A DNA stretch of 64,000 nucleotides from Cupriavidus basilensis (GTDB taxonomy: Bacteria > Pseudomonadota > Gammaproteobacteria > Burkholderiales > Burkholderiaceae). The DNA lies in the NCBI RefSeq assembly GCF_000876015.1, contig NZ_BBQM01000003.1, positions 1 through 64,000 on the forward strand, written 5' to 3'. Under the pieces are notes generated by a model, which searched no databases, had not been told where the DNA came from, and was given only the letters and a program-made list of their open reading frames with translations. Positions 8,823 to 16,926 of the stretch are shown here, piece after piece. Each line of letters starts with the position of its first letter. The first letter of the stretch is position 1. A program made the position numbers and the translations under genes.

Positions 8823-9187
8823 CGAACCACCGGCTCCCTGCGGCGGGCCATCCAGAGACAGGCCGTTGCAGCGCATTGTGTCTTTCTCAGTCTGACTCAA
8901 GACGGCTGGGGTCTGAATCGGCACTCTTGCACCAAGAGTGTGCGGCTTGACCTAGAAAGACATGATGTGTGTCGCGGGCTGCGGCACGGTGTCAGTGCCG
9001 CGCCCCATTTCCGGGATGCGCGGCCGTCGCACTCGGACGACCCGAGCAAGGTTTCGGAGCTAATCGGTCTTGACACTCTCTCTACAGCTTAAGTTACGCC
9101 ATTCCTGATGGCGCTTTGATGTCTTGATGCCGTAGCTATTCGCGCCCGAGGTCGTGGCGACGTTCCTGTTGAACAGGAGGTCGCGTC
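8823..9187 (+). promoter_or_regulatory. Intergenic control region before the FseA-like gene
   Basis: This 365-bp gap has a perfect inverted repeat CACTCTTG (8922-8929) / CAAGAGTG (8933-8940) with a three-base loop. A consensus -35 TTGACA lies at about 9070, without a clear -10. A small dyad lies over the ribosome site: TCCTGTT (9164-9170) with AACAGGA (9172-9178), the second arm overlapping the AGGAGG at 9175-9180. This suggests control both before and at translation of the downstream excision regulator. Confidence 0.45.
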
Positions 9188-9943
9188 ATGGCTGATCGAA
9201 GCGCCGATTTCTGGTATCCAACCGCCGCGTATCTCTACGTGCTGCACCTGGACGGGCTCGCGCTGGCCTGGGAGTATCTGCGCCGCCACCCCGACTACCG
9301 GCGCGACTGGCTGCGCCGTCGCCATCGGCCGGAAGCGGCGCACCCCTGGGGGTTGCGCCTGCTGGAAGACCCGGCGCTGGATGCGCGCGACGCGCATCCA
9401 GCCTGGTTCCCCGACCATGACGCCGTGCTCCAGCTCTACCCGGACGCCGACCCGCCACCCGATGCCGACGCGTTCGAGTTCTGGCGCATCCCGGGCCACA
9501 AGCATCTGATCCACGACGGCAAGCGCTTGGTGCTGGTGGCACGATGGCCCGGCTGCTGCGTGCGGCTCGCACTGGCACCGGGCCTGACCGATGGCATGGC
9601 CTATCTGTATGCCGTCCGCGCGTGCGCTGCGCCCTGCGCGCGCTACCGCACGATGGCGGCCGAACTGGACACCCTAGCCGCAGTAGCGGAAACCGCGCCT
9701 GCGGCAGCGGCCCGCTCCCGGCCCACGCCCGCCGCGCTGCTGGAGTTGCACACGCTCCAGGCACTCGACGCGACCTTGGCGGGCGCGTCCTTGCGCGAAA
9801 CAGCCGCTGGGCTGTTCGGCACCGAAGCCGTGGCCAGCGGCTGGTACGCCGACGGTGGCCTGCGTTCGCGCGTGCGCCGCTTGGTGCAGCGCGGCCGATT
9901 GCTGATGCGCGGCGGCTATCGCCGCCTGGCACAGCTCGAATGA
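9188..9943 (+). CDS. DUF2285 (FseA-like) excision/transfer activator with N-terminal DUF6499-type region
   Basis: The 251-residue protein has an N-terminal region starting ADRSADFWYP, with YLRRHPDYRRDW further on, which is the DUF6499 pattern. A C-terminal DUF2285 domain follows (about 165-248; LLELHTLQALDATLAGASLR, then the recognition-helix-like end). In the Mesorhizobium R7A symbiosis ICE, the two halves are separate frames joined by frameshifting to make the excision activator FseA. Here they are one continuous frame. The start at 9188 follows a perfect AGGAGG. The next gene is excisionase-like, which supports a role in turning on excision. No enzymatic motif is visible. Confidence 0.75.
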   Translation: MADRSADFWYPTAAYLYVLHLDGLALAWEYLRRHPDYRRDWLRRRHRPEAAHPWGLRLLEDPALDARDAHPAWFPDHDAVLQLYPDADPPPDADAFEFWRIPGHKHLIHDGKRLVLVARWPGCCVRLALAPGLTDGMAYLYAVRACAAPCARYRTMAAELDTLAAVAETAPAAAARSRPTPAALLELHTLQALDATLAGASLRETAAGLFGTEAVASGWYADGGLRSRVRRLVQRGRLLMRGGYRRLAQLE

Positions 9944-10012
9944 CCTGCGGAGGGTCGCTGTGCCTGCACTGCAAAACGACCCTCTGCGCTCCGCACCTCT
10001 TTCTTGAGACTG

Positions 10013-10060
10013 CCTCCATCCGGTCGCGTTGTGTGGCCGGGCGTTCCTGACCGATGGAGG
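10013..10060 (+). promoter_or_regulatory. Stem-loop masking the xis ribosome site
   Basis: CCTCCATCCGGTC (10013-10025) pairs with GACCGATGGAGG (10049-10060), leaving one bulge and a 23-base loop. The right arm contains the GGAGG used by the gene starting at 10069. This would hide the ribosome site in the mRNA and could couple or gate synthesis of the excisionase-like protein. Confidence 0.5.
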
Positions 10061-10068
10061 TTCTCACC

Positions 10069-10350
10069 ATGCGACCCGCTCCCTTGCGACCTGCCGCCGC
10101 TGCCGCCGCCACGCCCGCGCAGCCACAACGCTATCTCACCAACGACGAGGCCGCCGACTATCTGCGCCTCTCGCCGCGCACGCTGGAGAAACGGCGCGTG
10201 ATCGGCAATGGCCCGAAGTTCCGCAAGTTCGGCCGGCGTGTCATGTACGCGGTGGCCGACCTTGATGCCTGGGCCGACCAGCGCAGCTACGAAACCACAT
10301 CCGACCCAGAATACGCCGAGCACCACTCGGCCGACAGCCGTGCGCGCTGA
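10069..10350 (+). CDS. Excisionase-like HTH_17 (AlpA/RdfS-type) protein
   Basis: This 93-residue protein contains a MerR/excisionase winged helix (residues about 20-66): YLTNDEAADYLRLSPRTLEK, then GNGPKFRKFGRRVMYAVADL. It matches the helix-turn-helix of recombination directionality factors such as RdfS and of AlpA regulators. It sits after the FseA-like activator, the same functional pairing known from other ICEs. It therefore probably directs the (unseen) integrase toward excision. ATG 10069 has GGAGG eight bases upstream, inside a stem-loop. A purely regulatory role is the alternative. Confidence 0.75.
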   Translation: MRPAPLRPAAAAAATPAQPQRYLTNDEAADYLRLSPRTLEKRRVIGNGPKFRKFGRRVMYAVADLDAWADQRSYETTSDPEYAEHHSADSRAR

Positions 10351-10364
10351 TCGGTGGCTCGCCG

Positions 10365-11210
10365 GTGGCCATCGCCCTGTCCAACCCATCGCAGGAGCGG
10401 GAACAGCTCGATCTGTTCCGCGCCTTGCCGGGCGACATGGCGCCGCGCGACAGCCAGGACCTGATGGCCTTTCCGTTCTTCTCGCTGGCGAAATCGCGGC
10501 GCACGGCGCCGATCGACTTCCGCAGCGGCAACGTCACGATACGCGTGGAAGGGACACTGGAGCACGGCATCGCCACCATCTGGGATGCGGACATCCTGAT
10601 CTGGGCCGCTTCGCAAATCGTGGAAGCGCGCGATGCGGGCATTCGCCCATCGCGCCTGATGCAAGCAACGCCCTACGAGATCCTGCGCTTCATCGGGCGC
10701 GGAACGTCGCTGCGCGACTACCAGCGTCTCAAGGCCGCGCTGGATCGCTTGCAGTCGACCACGGTGGCCACGTCCATCCGAGAGACGACAGGACGACGGC
10801 TGCACCGCTTTTCTTGGATCAACGAGTGGAAAGAGTTGGCCGACGCCCGCGGCACGCCGCTGGGCATCGAGCTGATCCTGCCGGACTGGTTCTATGCGGG
10901 CGTGCTCGATGCGGCACTGGTACTCACCATCGACCCGGCGTACTTCCGACTCACTGGCGGCATCGAGCGATGGCTCTACCGCTTGGTGCGCAAGCATGGC
11001 GGCAGACAGGAGGCTGGCTGGCAGTTCGACTTCCGACACCTGTATCGCAAGTCTGGCAGCAGCACGCGGTTCTCGGACTTCGCCTACGACTTACGCGCTT
11101 TGGTGGCGCGGCAATCGCTGCCGGGCTACGTCCTGGGCATCGAACGGATGCCAGGCGATCGAACAGAGCTATTGATCTTCCGGCCCGTGCCGTTCACGGC
11201 ACGGGGATAA
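10365..11210 (+). CDS. repA: RepA-type replication initiator
   Basis: The 281-residue protein matches the plasmid replication initiator (RPA) family found in Tn4371-type ICEs. Recognisable blocks are the core DLMAFPFFSLAKSRRTAPID (33-52), the middle TPYEILRFIGRG and the winged-helix region with GGIERWLYRLVRKHGG (about 199-214). It starts at GTG 10365, 15 bases after the excisionase-like gene; no good Shine-Dalgarno sequence is present, so coupling is likely. Three iterons and an AT-rich stretch follow within 210 bp, so the element can probably replicate in its circular form, as shown for some ICEs. Confidence 0.85.
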   Translation: MAIALSNPSQEREQLDLFRALPGDMAPRDSQDLMAFPFFSLAKSRRTAPIDFRSGNVTIRVEGTLEHGIATIWDADILIWAASQIVEARDAGIRPSRLMQATPYEILRFIGRGTSLRDYQRLKAALDRLQSTTVATSIRETTGRRLHRFSWINEWKELADARGTPLGIELILPDWFYAGVLDAALVLTIDPAYFRLTGGIERWLYRLVRKHGGRQEAGWQFDFRHLYRKSGSSTRFSDFAYDLRALVARQSLPGYVLGIERMPGDRTELLIFRPVPFTARG

Positions 11211-11235
11211 CTGCGGGACAACCTGTGGACGGGCT

Positions 11236-11298
11236 CGTGCTATCAGGAGTAACGGGTATCGTGCTATCGGGAGTACGGCTATCGTGCTATCAGGAGTA
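11236..11298 (+). repeat. Three iterons downstream of repA
   Basis: Three direct repeats of the 16-bp core CGTGCTATCAGGAGTA lie at 11236-11251, 11260-11275 (one G for A) and 11283-11298, spaced 24 and 23 bases apart. Repeats at about helical-turn spacing next to an initiator gene are typical RepA binding iterons. Confidence 0.8.
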
Positions 11299-11339
11299 CG
11301 AATCGCCCGCAAAGCCAATAACGGCGCGGGTTTCGACGC

Positions 11340-11412
11340 CCCTTAACTTACCTAACTTAAATTCTCTAACTTTTAGTAGAAGCGCGCCGTTTCGGTGGAC
11401 AACTGCCGAAAC
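11340..11412 (+). other. AT-rich unwinding-like segment and dyad
   Basis: From 11340 to about 11378 the DNA is AT-rich with repeated TAACTT units, a good candidate duplex-unwinding element beside the iterons. It is followed by the inverted repeat GTTTCGG (11389-11395) / CCGAAAC (11406-11412), which could be a partition site for the ParB protein or a terminator. The origin role is inferred from position. Confidence 0.5.
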
Positions 11413-11499
11413 GCAAAAACCAAAGCAACTCCGAAAGAAAAAACAACCCCGGTTTTCAGGGCAAAAACAGGCTGGCTTTCCAGATCGGAGGGCCGCGCC

Positions 11500-12138
11500 A
11501 TGATCGTTGCCTTGCTCAATCAGAAAGGCGGCGTGGGCAAGACCACGCTCGCCACGCACATCGCGGGCGAACTGGCGACGCGCGGGCAATCGGTCATCCT
11601 GCTGGATGCCGATCCGCAGGGCTCATCGCTGGACTGGACACAGCGCAGAAGTCAGCAAGGTCTGCCCAGGCTGTTTAGCGCCGTGGGCCTGGCACGCGAA
11701 ACGCTGCACCAGGAGGCCCCAGAACTCGCCAGGCGGGCCGATCACGTCATCATTGACGGACCACCTCGTATCGCCGCCTTGGCGCGCTCTGCGCTGCTGG
11801 CGGCCGAGCGCGTGCTGATCCCGGTGCAGCCCAGTCCCTACGACCTGTGGGCCAGCGCCGAGATGGTGGCGTTGATACGCGAAGCGCAAGTGTTCCGACC
11901 TGCGCTGCGCGCGGCCTTCGTCATCAACCGGCGCGTCAGCACCACCATCATCGGCCGGGAGGCGCGGCAGTCGCTGGCCGAACAACCGCTGCCAGCACTG
12001 CGCTCGGAAGTGCATCAACGCATCGTCTTCGCCGATAGCGTGGCTGCCGGACGGCTCGCACGCGAGACGGCGCCCGAGAGCGCCGCTGCGCGTGAGATCG
12101 CCGCACTCACCGACGAACTGCTGCGGTGGCCGACATGA
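11500..12138 (+). CDS. parA: ParA-family partition ATPase
   Basis: This 212-residue Walker-type ATPase has the deviant Walker A NQKGGVGKTT at 7-16. The switch motif LLDADPQGSSLDW is near 37-49, and a Walker B region VIIDGPP is at about 83-89. The short form without an N-terminal helix-turn-helix is typical of ICE and small-plasmid ParA. It starts at ATG 11500 with CGGAGG upstream. It overlaps by four bases (ATGA) a small ribbon-helix-helix gene, which could act as its centromere-binding partner as in ParA-ParG/ParC type systems. The long ParB homologue lies upstream at 4682. Confidence 0.9.
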   Translation: MIVALLNQKGGVGKTTLATHIAGELATRGQSVILLDADPQGSSLDWTQRRSQQGLPRLFSAVGLARETLHQEAPELARRADHVIIDGPPRIAALARSALLAAERVLIPVQPSPYDLWASAEMVALIREAQVFRPALRAAFVINRRVSTTIIGREARQSLAEQPLPALRSEVHQRIVFADSVAAGRLARETAPESAAAREIAALTDELLRWPT

Positions 12139-12386
12139 CGAATACGCGCGGCAAACGCATCGGCATCGGCGCACGTCCGCCAGCGAATCCCCACGCTGAG
12201 GCGTGGATTCGCCAGGGCAACGCCGACGCTTTGCAAAAGGGCGACCTCTATACCGCGCGCCTGACCCTCGACATCACGCCCGCCATGCGGGCGCGCATCA
12301 AGGTGTCCGCCTTCACGCGTGGCGTGACGGTGGCCGAACTGCTGCGCGCACTGCTGGAACGCGAGTTTCCGGAGAACTCCCAATGA
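12135..12386 (+). CDS. Small ribbon-helix-helix-like protein
   Basis: This 83-residue basic protein has a C-terminal half reading TARLTLDITPAMRARIKVSA, then FTRGVTVAELLRALLEREF. That is the strand-helix-helix pattern of ribbon-helix-helix DNA binders. The start codon overlaps the parA stop (ATGA), and the gene ends overlapping the next start in the same way. Position directly behind parA suggests a partition adaptor or autorepressor. An upstream in-frame GTG at 12126 is possible but less likely. Confidence 0.75.
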   Translation: MTNTRGKRIGIGARPPANPHAEAWIRQGNADALQKGDLYTARLTLDITPAMRARIKVSAFTRGVTVAELLRALLEREFPENSQ

Positions 12387-12928
12387 ACGTACAACCTTCG
12401 GCGGTCACGGCCGCCACGACCAACACAAATCCGCCTTCGCTCGCGATGCTCGCCAGACGGGCCGGCACCGTACCGTTGACCCGCGTATCGCTCGCCTACG
12501 TCGAGCGGCGCATCGACCTCTATTTGCGCTTTGGCGAACCGTCACGCATCGTCCGGCTTGACCACTGGCGCCGTGTCGCGGTGTTCTTGTCGGGGGCCGT
12601 GTTTTGCCGCATCCGGTGGCAGGCCAATGACTACGGCACGACCCGTTGGGAACTCATGGTGATGCAGGCTTGCACGTCGCTGGATGCGGCGCAGCGCATC
12701 CCCGGCGTGTTGCCCGGCGCGCGGTTGCTGCTGCATGCCGAAGGGGAACCCGCCGTCCGCGCCGTGTTTGCGCAGCTCGACGCCATCGAGGCGCTGGGCA
12801 TCGCGCCAGCCGACGTGTCGCCCGCGTACTGGCGCACGCTCGGCAACCGGCTCGCTGCGCGCTTGCCGCTACCCGAATACACCGCCGAGCGACACGCGGC
12901 TTGGCTGGCCGGGAGGGCATTGCCATGA
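12383..12928 (+). CDS. DUF2840 family protein
   Basis: The 181-residue product corresponds to DUF2840, a family seen in ICEs of this type between parA and traF. A conserved block FRLGEPSRIV-like (here LRFGEPSRIVRLDHWRRVAV, about 50-69) and the late WRTLGNRLAAR are visible. No catalytic motif or membrane segment is evident. ATGA overlaps join it to the genes on both sides, so it belongs to the parA-traF transcript. Function unknown. Confidence 0.75.
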   Translation: MNVQPSAVTAATTNTNPPSLAMLARRAGTVPLTRVSLAYVERRIDLYLRFGEPSRIVRLDHWRRVAVFLSGAVFCRIRWQANDYGTTRWELMVMQACTSLDAAQRIPGVLPGARLLLHAEGEPAVRAVFAQLDAIEALGIAPADVSPAYWRTLGNRLAARLPLPEYTAERHAAWLAGRALP

Positions 12929-13512
12929 CGACGCTTTCCACATCCAGCATCGCACCGCATCCTCGTTCGCGCTTGCGCGCTCGCATCGCGCTGACGGGCT
13001 TCGCCGCTGCCGGCCTCGCTGCGCTGGCCTGGGCCGCGTTCGTGTCTCCGCTACCGCGTCTGACCTACAACCCGTCCGACAGTGTCGCGGTCGGCTGGTA
13101 TCGCATCGAACCGTTCGGCCATCGGGCCGCCTCGCTGCCACATCCGTTGTCCGTGGACAGCATCGTGCTTGTCCCACTGCCGGCGGAAGCTGCCGCACTC
13201 GCTGCGCAGCGCGGCTACCTACGGACGCGCGTTCCGCTGCTCAAGCGAGTGGGCGCCATATCACCGCAGGAGGTGTGCATCGCTGGCGGTGTCGTTCGCA
13301 TCGACGGCGTGCCTGCGGCCGCCGCGCTACCGGCCGACCGGCTGGGCCGCCCGCTGCCATCCTGGCAGCAGTGCCGCCGCCTTGAACCTGGCGAATTGTT
13401 TCTGTTGAGCGTGACCAACCCGGCATCGTTCGACAGCCGCTACTTTGGGCCGATTTCGGCTTCTACGGTGATCGGTCTTGCGCATCCGGTCTGGCTGGAG
13501 ACACGCCCATGA
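12925..13512 (+). CDS. traF: TraF-type conjugative signal peptidase
   Basis: This 195-residue member of the S26 peptidase family has one N-terminal membrane segment (about 22-41). The catalytic serine motif NPSDSVAVGWY puts the nucleophile near Ser53. The general-base lysine region RVPLLKRVGAI has Lys107. The C-terminal end SFDSRYFGPI is the typical S-R-Y-F-G box. In RP4, TraF processes and cyclises the TrbC pilin precursor, and a trbC gene is present at 43,918. The start overlaps DUF2840 by ATGA. Confidence 0.88.
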   Translation: MTTLSTSSIAPHPRSRLRARIALTGFAAAGLAALAWAAFVSPLPRLTYNPSDSVAVGWYRIEPFGHRAASLPHPLSVDSIVLVPLPAEAAALAAQRGYLRTRVPLLKRVGAISPQEVCIAGGVVRIDGVPAAAALPADRLGRPLPSWQQCRRLEPGELFLLSVTNPASFDSRYFGPISASTVIGLAHPVWLETRP

Positions 13513-13960
13513 TGGCCGCCGATTCGCTGCACGTTCTCGTGCATCTCATCGTGTCATCCGGCGTGTCGTCCCGCTGGTCGCCACCGTGTCGTCGCGGGTG
13601 CAGTGCGGGCGCATTTGCGCCGCACTTCGCGCAACATCCGGCGCCACCTTCCCATGTGCAGGCGTCTTGCCTCGAACGCGCCCGGCCTGTGGCTGTGGCC
13701 GCGTTCGCCGGCGGGCTGGCTGCAGGCAGCGCAGCGCCGCCGGGACGCCGAGGCCCAGAGCGAAAGCGAGGGGCAAAGGCGGAAGGCAAGATAAAAGGTC
13801 GCGGCACATGGCCGCTTGAAAACCGTGTCTGCACATGGGGGGAGCGCGGCACGCGCTCAGGGGCGGCAGCGTGCCGCGAAGGTGCACCATGCCGCATCGG
13901 CTTTGGCGAAACCGCGTGCTTCGTCCGCTGGACTGCGCCGGTCTTGGATGGAGCCACACC
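13513..13960 (+). other. Spacer between traF and relaxase; candidate oriT
   Basis: This 448-bp spacer precedes the relaxase gene. A frame opening at 13509 (overlapping the traF stop by ATGA, 151 codons) crosses it but shows no domain and odd composition, so it is not called as a gene. Near its end is a perfect 10-bp inverted repeat CGCGGCACGC (13845-13854) / GCGTGCCGCG (13869-13878) with a 14-base loop. Large dyads just upstream of relaxase genes commonly mark oriT. No nic consensus can be assigned by eye. Confidence 0.45.
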
Positions 13961-15922
13961 ATGAGCCAGCGCGACGATGACTACTTCCGCGTTCGTCCTG
14001 GTGCGCCGAAACAGCGCGGCGATGCCTACATCAACAAGGTGCTGCGGCAGGCCAACAAGGCTGGCGCGAAGCTCGGCAAGGCGGCCGGCAAGGTCGGCCA
14101 GCGGCCCGGTTCCCGGCTTGGTCGCGGCCATGTCGCGGCGCGCTTCGCTGGGCGCTCGCTGACCGCAACCGCGCGGCGCGTGACGATCAAGGCGCGGCTG
14201 GTCAATCTGGCGAAGGCCGGACCGCGCTCGACCGCCGCGCACCTGCGCTACATCGAGCGCGAAGGCGTCGATCGCCAGGGCGGGCCGGGTCACGCCTACG
14301 GCCCGACGACCGACACGGCGGATACCACCACCTTCGAGGAACGCGGGCGCGAGGATCGGCACCAGTTCCGTTTCATCGTCTCGCCGGAGGATGCCGAACA
14401 GCTTGACGACCTGCGCACCTACACCCGGCATCTGATGGCGCGCATGGAGGCCGACCTGGGCACACGGCTGGAATGGGTGGCCGTCGATCACTGGAACACC
14501 GACAACCCGCACACGCACGTCGTCCTGCGCGGCAAGGACGACACCAGCAAAGACCTCATCATTTCTCGCGACTACATCGCCGAGGGGATGCGCCGGCGAG
14601 CGTCGGAGTTGGCGACCGAATGGCTGGGGCCACGCACCGAGCTGGAGATGCAGCGCGCCATGCAGCGCGAAGTCGAACAGGAGCGATGGACGGGCCTGGA
14701 TCGCACCTTGCAGCGCGAGGCCGGTGACGATGGCCTGGTGCACGTCGAACGCTTCGCCGAACCCCGACTGCAACGCCAGCGGCAGGCGCTGATCGGCCGC
14801 CTGCAATGCTTGCAGCGCATGGGGCTGGCGACCGAGCAACAGCTCGGCGCGTGGGCCGTCCACGCCGAGGCCGAGCCGACCCTGCGGGCGATGGGCGAGC
14901 GCGGTGACATCATCCGCACGATGCAGCGGGCCATGAGCGGTAAGCGGCGCGAGCTGGCCGTGTTCCAGCCGGGCGCAGATGGTCGTACCATCGTCGGCCG
15001 CGTCGCCGGCAAAGGGCTGGCCGATGAGCTGTACGACAAGGGTTATCTGATCGTCGATGGCACGGACGGCAAGGCGCACTATGTCGCGCTGCCGCAGAGG
15101 TCAGAGCTGGAGCAGTATCCGACCGGCGCCGTGGTGGAGGTAAAAGGTGCCGCTGACGTGCGCGCCGCCGACCGCAACATCGCCGCGCTGGCCGTCGATG
15201 GCGTGTACCGCACCGATCATCACCTAGCCGTCGCCCAAGGTCAGGCCACGTCCGACCGCGATCCGCGCGAGGTGGTGGCCGCGCACGTCCGGCGGCTCGA
15301 AGCACTGCGCCGCGCCAGCATTGTGGAACGCGAGGCAGAAGGCGTCTGGCGCATCCCCGGCGACCTGGCCGAGCGAGGCCGCCAGTACGACGCGCGGCGC
15401 CTCGGCGGCGATGTGGCGGTGGAGCTGAAATCGCACCTGCCGATCGAACGGCAGGCGCGCGTGATCGGCGCTACCTGGCTCGATCAGCAGTTGATCGGTG
15501 GCGGCAAGGGGCTGGGCGATTTGGGCTTTGGAGCCGAGGTCAAGGACGCGCTTCGCCAGCGCGCCGATTTCCTGGCCGAGCAGGGATTGGCCGAGCATCG
15601 CGGGCAGCGCGTCGTCCTCGCGCGCAACCTGCTGGCGACGCTGCGCGGGCGAGATCTGACACAGGCCGCGAAGGACATTGCCGCCGAAACCGGGCTGGAA
15701 CATCGGCCCGTGGGCGACGGGCAGCGCGTGGTCGGCATCTACCGGCGCAGTGTCATGCTTGCCAGCGGGCGCTACGCGATGCTCGATGACGGTATGGGGT
15801 TCAGCCTAGTACCGTGGAAGCTGGTGATCGAACCGCAGTTAGGACAGCAACTTGCGGCGACGGTCCGCAGCGGCAGGGTGTCATGGGACATTGGGCAGCA
15901 ACGCGGACAGTCAATAGGGTGA
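13961..15922 (+). CDS. traI: VirD2/RlxS-type relaxase with DUF3363 C-terminal region
   Basis: This 653-residue relaxase should cut oriT and pilot the strand to the recipient. The three-histidine metal motif DHWNTDNPHTHVVLRG spans 176-191 (H177, H184, H186). A candidate nucleophile tyrosine is Y97 in HLRYIEREG. The long C-terminal part matches DUF3363 of the Tn4371 RlxS group. Start at ATG 13961 after TGGAGCCACACC; upstream frame extension is not needed. The gene ends in the family-like GQQRGQSIG, and the stop lies exactly where the cargo island begins, so the tail may have been slightly altered by the insertion. Confidence 0.9.
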   Translation: MSQRDDDYFRVRPGAPKQRGDAYINKVLRQANKAGAKLGKAAGKVGQRPGSRLGRGHVAARFAGRSLTATARRVTIKARLVNLAKAGPRSTAAHLRYIEREGVDRQGGPGHAYGPTTDTADTTTFEERGREDRHQFRFIVSPEDAEQLDDLRTYTRHLMARMEADLGTRLEWVAVDHWNTDNPHTHVVLRGKDDTSKDLIISRDYIAEGMRRRASELATEWLGPRTELEMQRAMQREVEQERWTGLDRTLQREAGDDGLVHVERFAEPRLQRQRQALIGRLQCLQRMGLATEQQLGAWAVHAEAEPTLRAMGERGDIIRTMQRAMSGKRRELAVFQPGADGRTIVGRVAGKGLADELYDKGYLIVDGTDGKAHYVALPQRSELEQYPTGAVVEVKGAADVRAADRNIAALAVDGVYRTDHHLAVAQGQATSDRDPREVVAAHVRRLEALRRASIVEREAEGVWRIPGDLAERGRQYDARRLGGDVAVELKSHLPIERQARVIGATWLDQQLIGGGKGLGDLGFGAEVKDALRQRADFLAEQGLAEHRGQRVVLARNLLATLRGRDLTQAAKDIAAETGLEHRPVGDGQRVVGIYRRSVMLASGRYAMLDDGMGFSLVPWKLVIEPQLGQQLAATVRSGRVSWDIGQQRGQSIG

Positions 15923-16147
15923 CGTGTTGGGATCGCCGGCGAAATACATGCGGCTGGTGTCGCCGAACCGGCCATCCTTGATGATCGCCATGTCGATGTT
16001 GACGATGTCGCCTTTTTTCAAGACCTTCTGCGTAGAAGGGATGCCGTGGCAAATCACATTGGTTGACGGAGGTACAAACCGTTTGGTGATTTGATGAAAC
16101 TGCGCTTGCCCATTTTTATATCTTCTGCGTGGTTCTGGATGGCTCAA
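15911..16147 (-). pseudogene. map: Fragment of a type I methionine aminopeptidase gene
   Basis: This 78-codon frame contains a clear central piece of MetAP-I: NVICHGIPS, then KKGDIVNIDMAIIKDGRFGD and TSRMYFAGDP. This includes the metal-ligand aspartate regions, but the N-terminal domain and the whole C-terminal half with the remaining ligands are missing. It overlaps the relaxase stop codon on the other strand and the stop of the siderophore-interacting gene. It looks like a fossil of DNA that came with, or was cut by, the insertion of the cargo island, and it cannot be an active enzyme. Confidence 0.75.
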
Positions 16148-16887
16148 GCCTCTTCGTCACGGTGATCGGCCTCGCCGCGCTTCCAATAGCCTGTGGCATG
16201 CAAATTGGCACGGTCGATGCCGCGCTCCTTGAGCAGCAGCTTGCGGATGGCGGCGACCTCAGTAGATTCGGCCGCAACCCAGATCGCCGTGACACCTGCC
16301 GGAATCTGCGCCGACCTGGCGGCGGCCTCCAGCGGCATTGCAGACGCTCGGGCGTTGTCTTCGCGGAACAACCAGGTCGCGGACAACGCGGCCGGACTGG
16401 CCAGCTCTTGCCGCTCGGCCGGGGTGGCTACTTCAGCGAAAACGTGCGCCTTGGCGTGCGCCGGTAGTGCCTCCAGGATCGCACCGATCGCGGGCAACGC
16501 CGTCTCGTCACCGAACAACAGGTAGTGCTCTGTGGCGGGATCGATGGAGAAGCCGCTGCGCGGATGCACGTCGCTGATCTCGAACCCGTCGCCCACTTGG
16601 GCGCGCTCGGCCCAGGCGGACACGGGGCCGCTGTCGCCGTGCAGGAAGAGGTCGATGTCGAGTTCCTGCGTCGCCTGATCAAAGCTACGCACCGTGTAAG
16701 CGCGCCCGTTACTGCGCTGGTCGTCCCCCAGAGGAACGAAAAGCTTGAACCATTGGGCTGGCAGCCCCAGCCGCAGTGTCGACAGACAACTGCCGTCGAT
16801 GGTGATGCGCTTCATGTGCGGGGAAACCCGTTGGCAGCGTTTGACCGTCACGGGATGCAGTTGGTAAGGGGGACGTTCGGATGACAT
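16144..16887 (-). CDS. Siderophore-interacting protein (FAD-dependent ferric reductase)
   Basis: The 247-residue protein belongs to the SIP/ViuB family, which release iron from internalised ferric siderophores using FAD and NAD(P)H or ferredoxin. The FAD motif RAYTVRSF is at about residue 62-69. The family block YLLFGDETALPAIGAILEAL (about 128-147) and the C-terminal GYWKRGEADHRDEE are also plain. ATG at 16887 is preferred over a TTG seven codons upstream. It is the third gene of a leftward operon starting at 17734 that carries the 27-bp dyad upstream. A second SIP lies at 36,684. Confidence 0.88.
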   Translation of the reverse strand: MSSERPPYQLHPVTVKRCQRVSPHMKRITIDGSCLSTLRLGLPAQWFKLFVPLGDDQRSNGRAYTVRSFDQATQELDIDLFLHGDSGPVSAWAERAQVGDGFEISDVHPRSGFSIDPATEHYLLFGDETALPAIGAILEALPAHAKAHVFAEVATPAERQELASPAALSATWLFREDNARASAMPLEAAARSAQIPAGVTAIWVAAESTEVAAIRKLLLKERGIDRANLHATGYWKRGEADHRDEEA

Positions 16888-16926
16888 ATCGTCGTGCTCG
16901 ATGATCAATGGCAGGTGCGTAGCGGG

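Noticed and set aside
13509-13964. 151-codon frame overlapping the traF stop by ATGA
   Set aside because: The overlap is attractive, but no domain is visible, the composition changes along the frame, and it contains the large dyad that suits oriT. Kept as spacer.
13463-15079. 538-codon minus-strand frame opposite traF and the relaxase
   Set aside because: Antisense shadow. The plus strand carries the TraF and relaxase active-site motifs.
16013-16022. TTTTTTCAAG as a possible second Tn4371 att core (TTTTTCAT-like)
   Set aside because: It lies inside the map fragment, differs in the last base, and has no partner copy or composition border.
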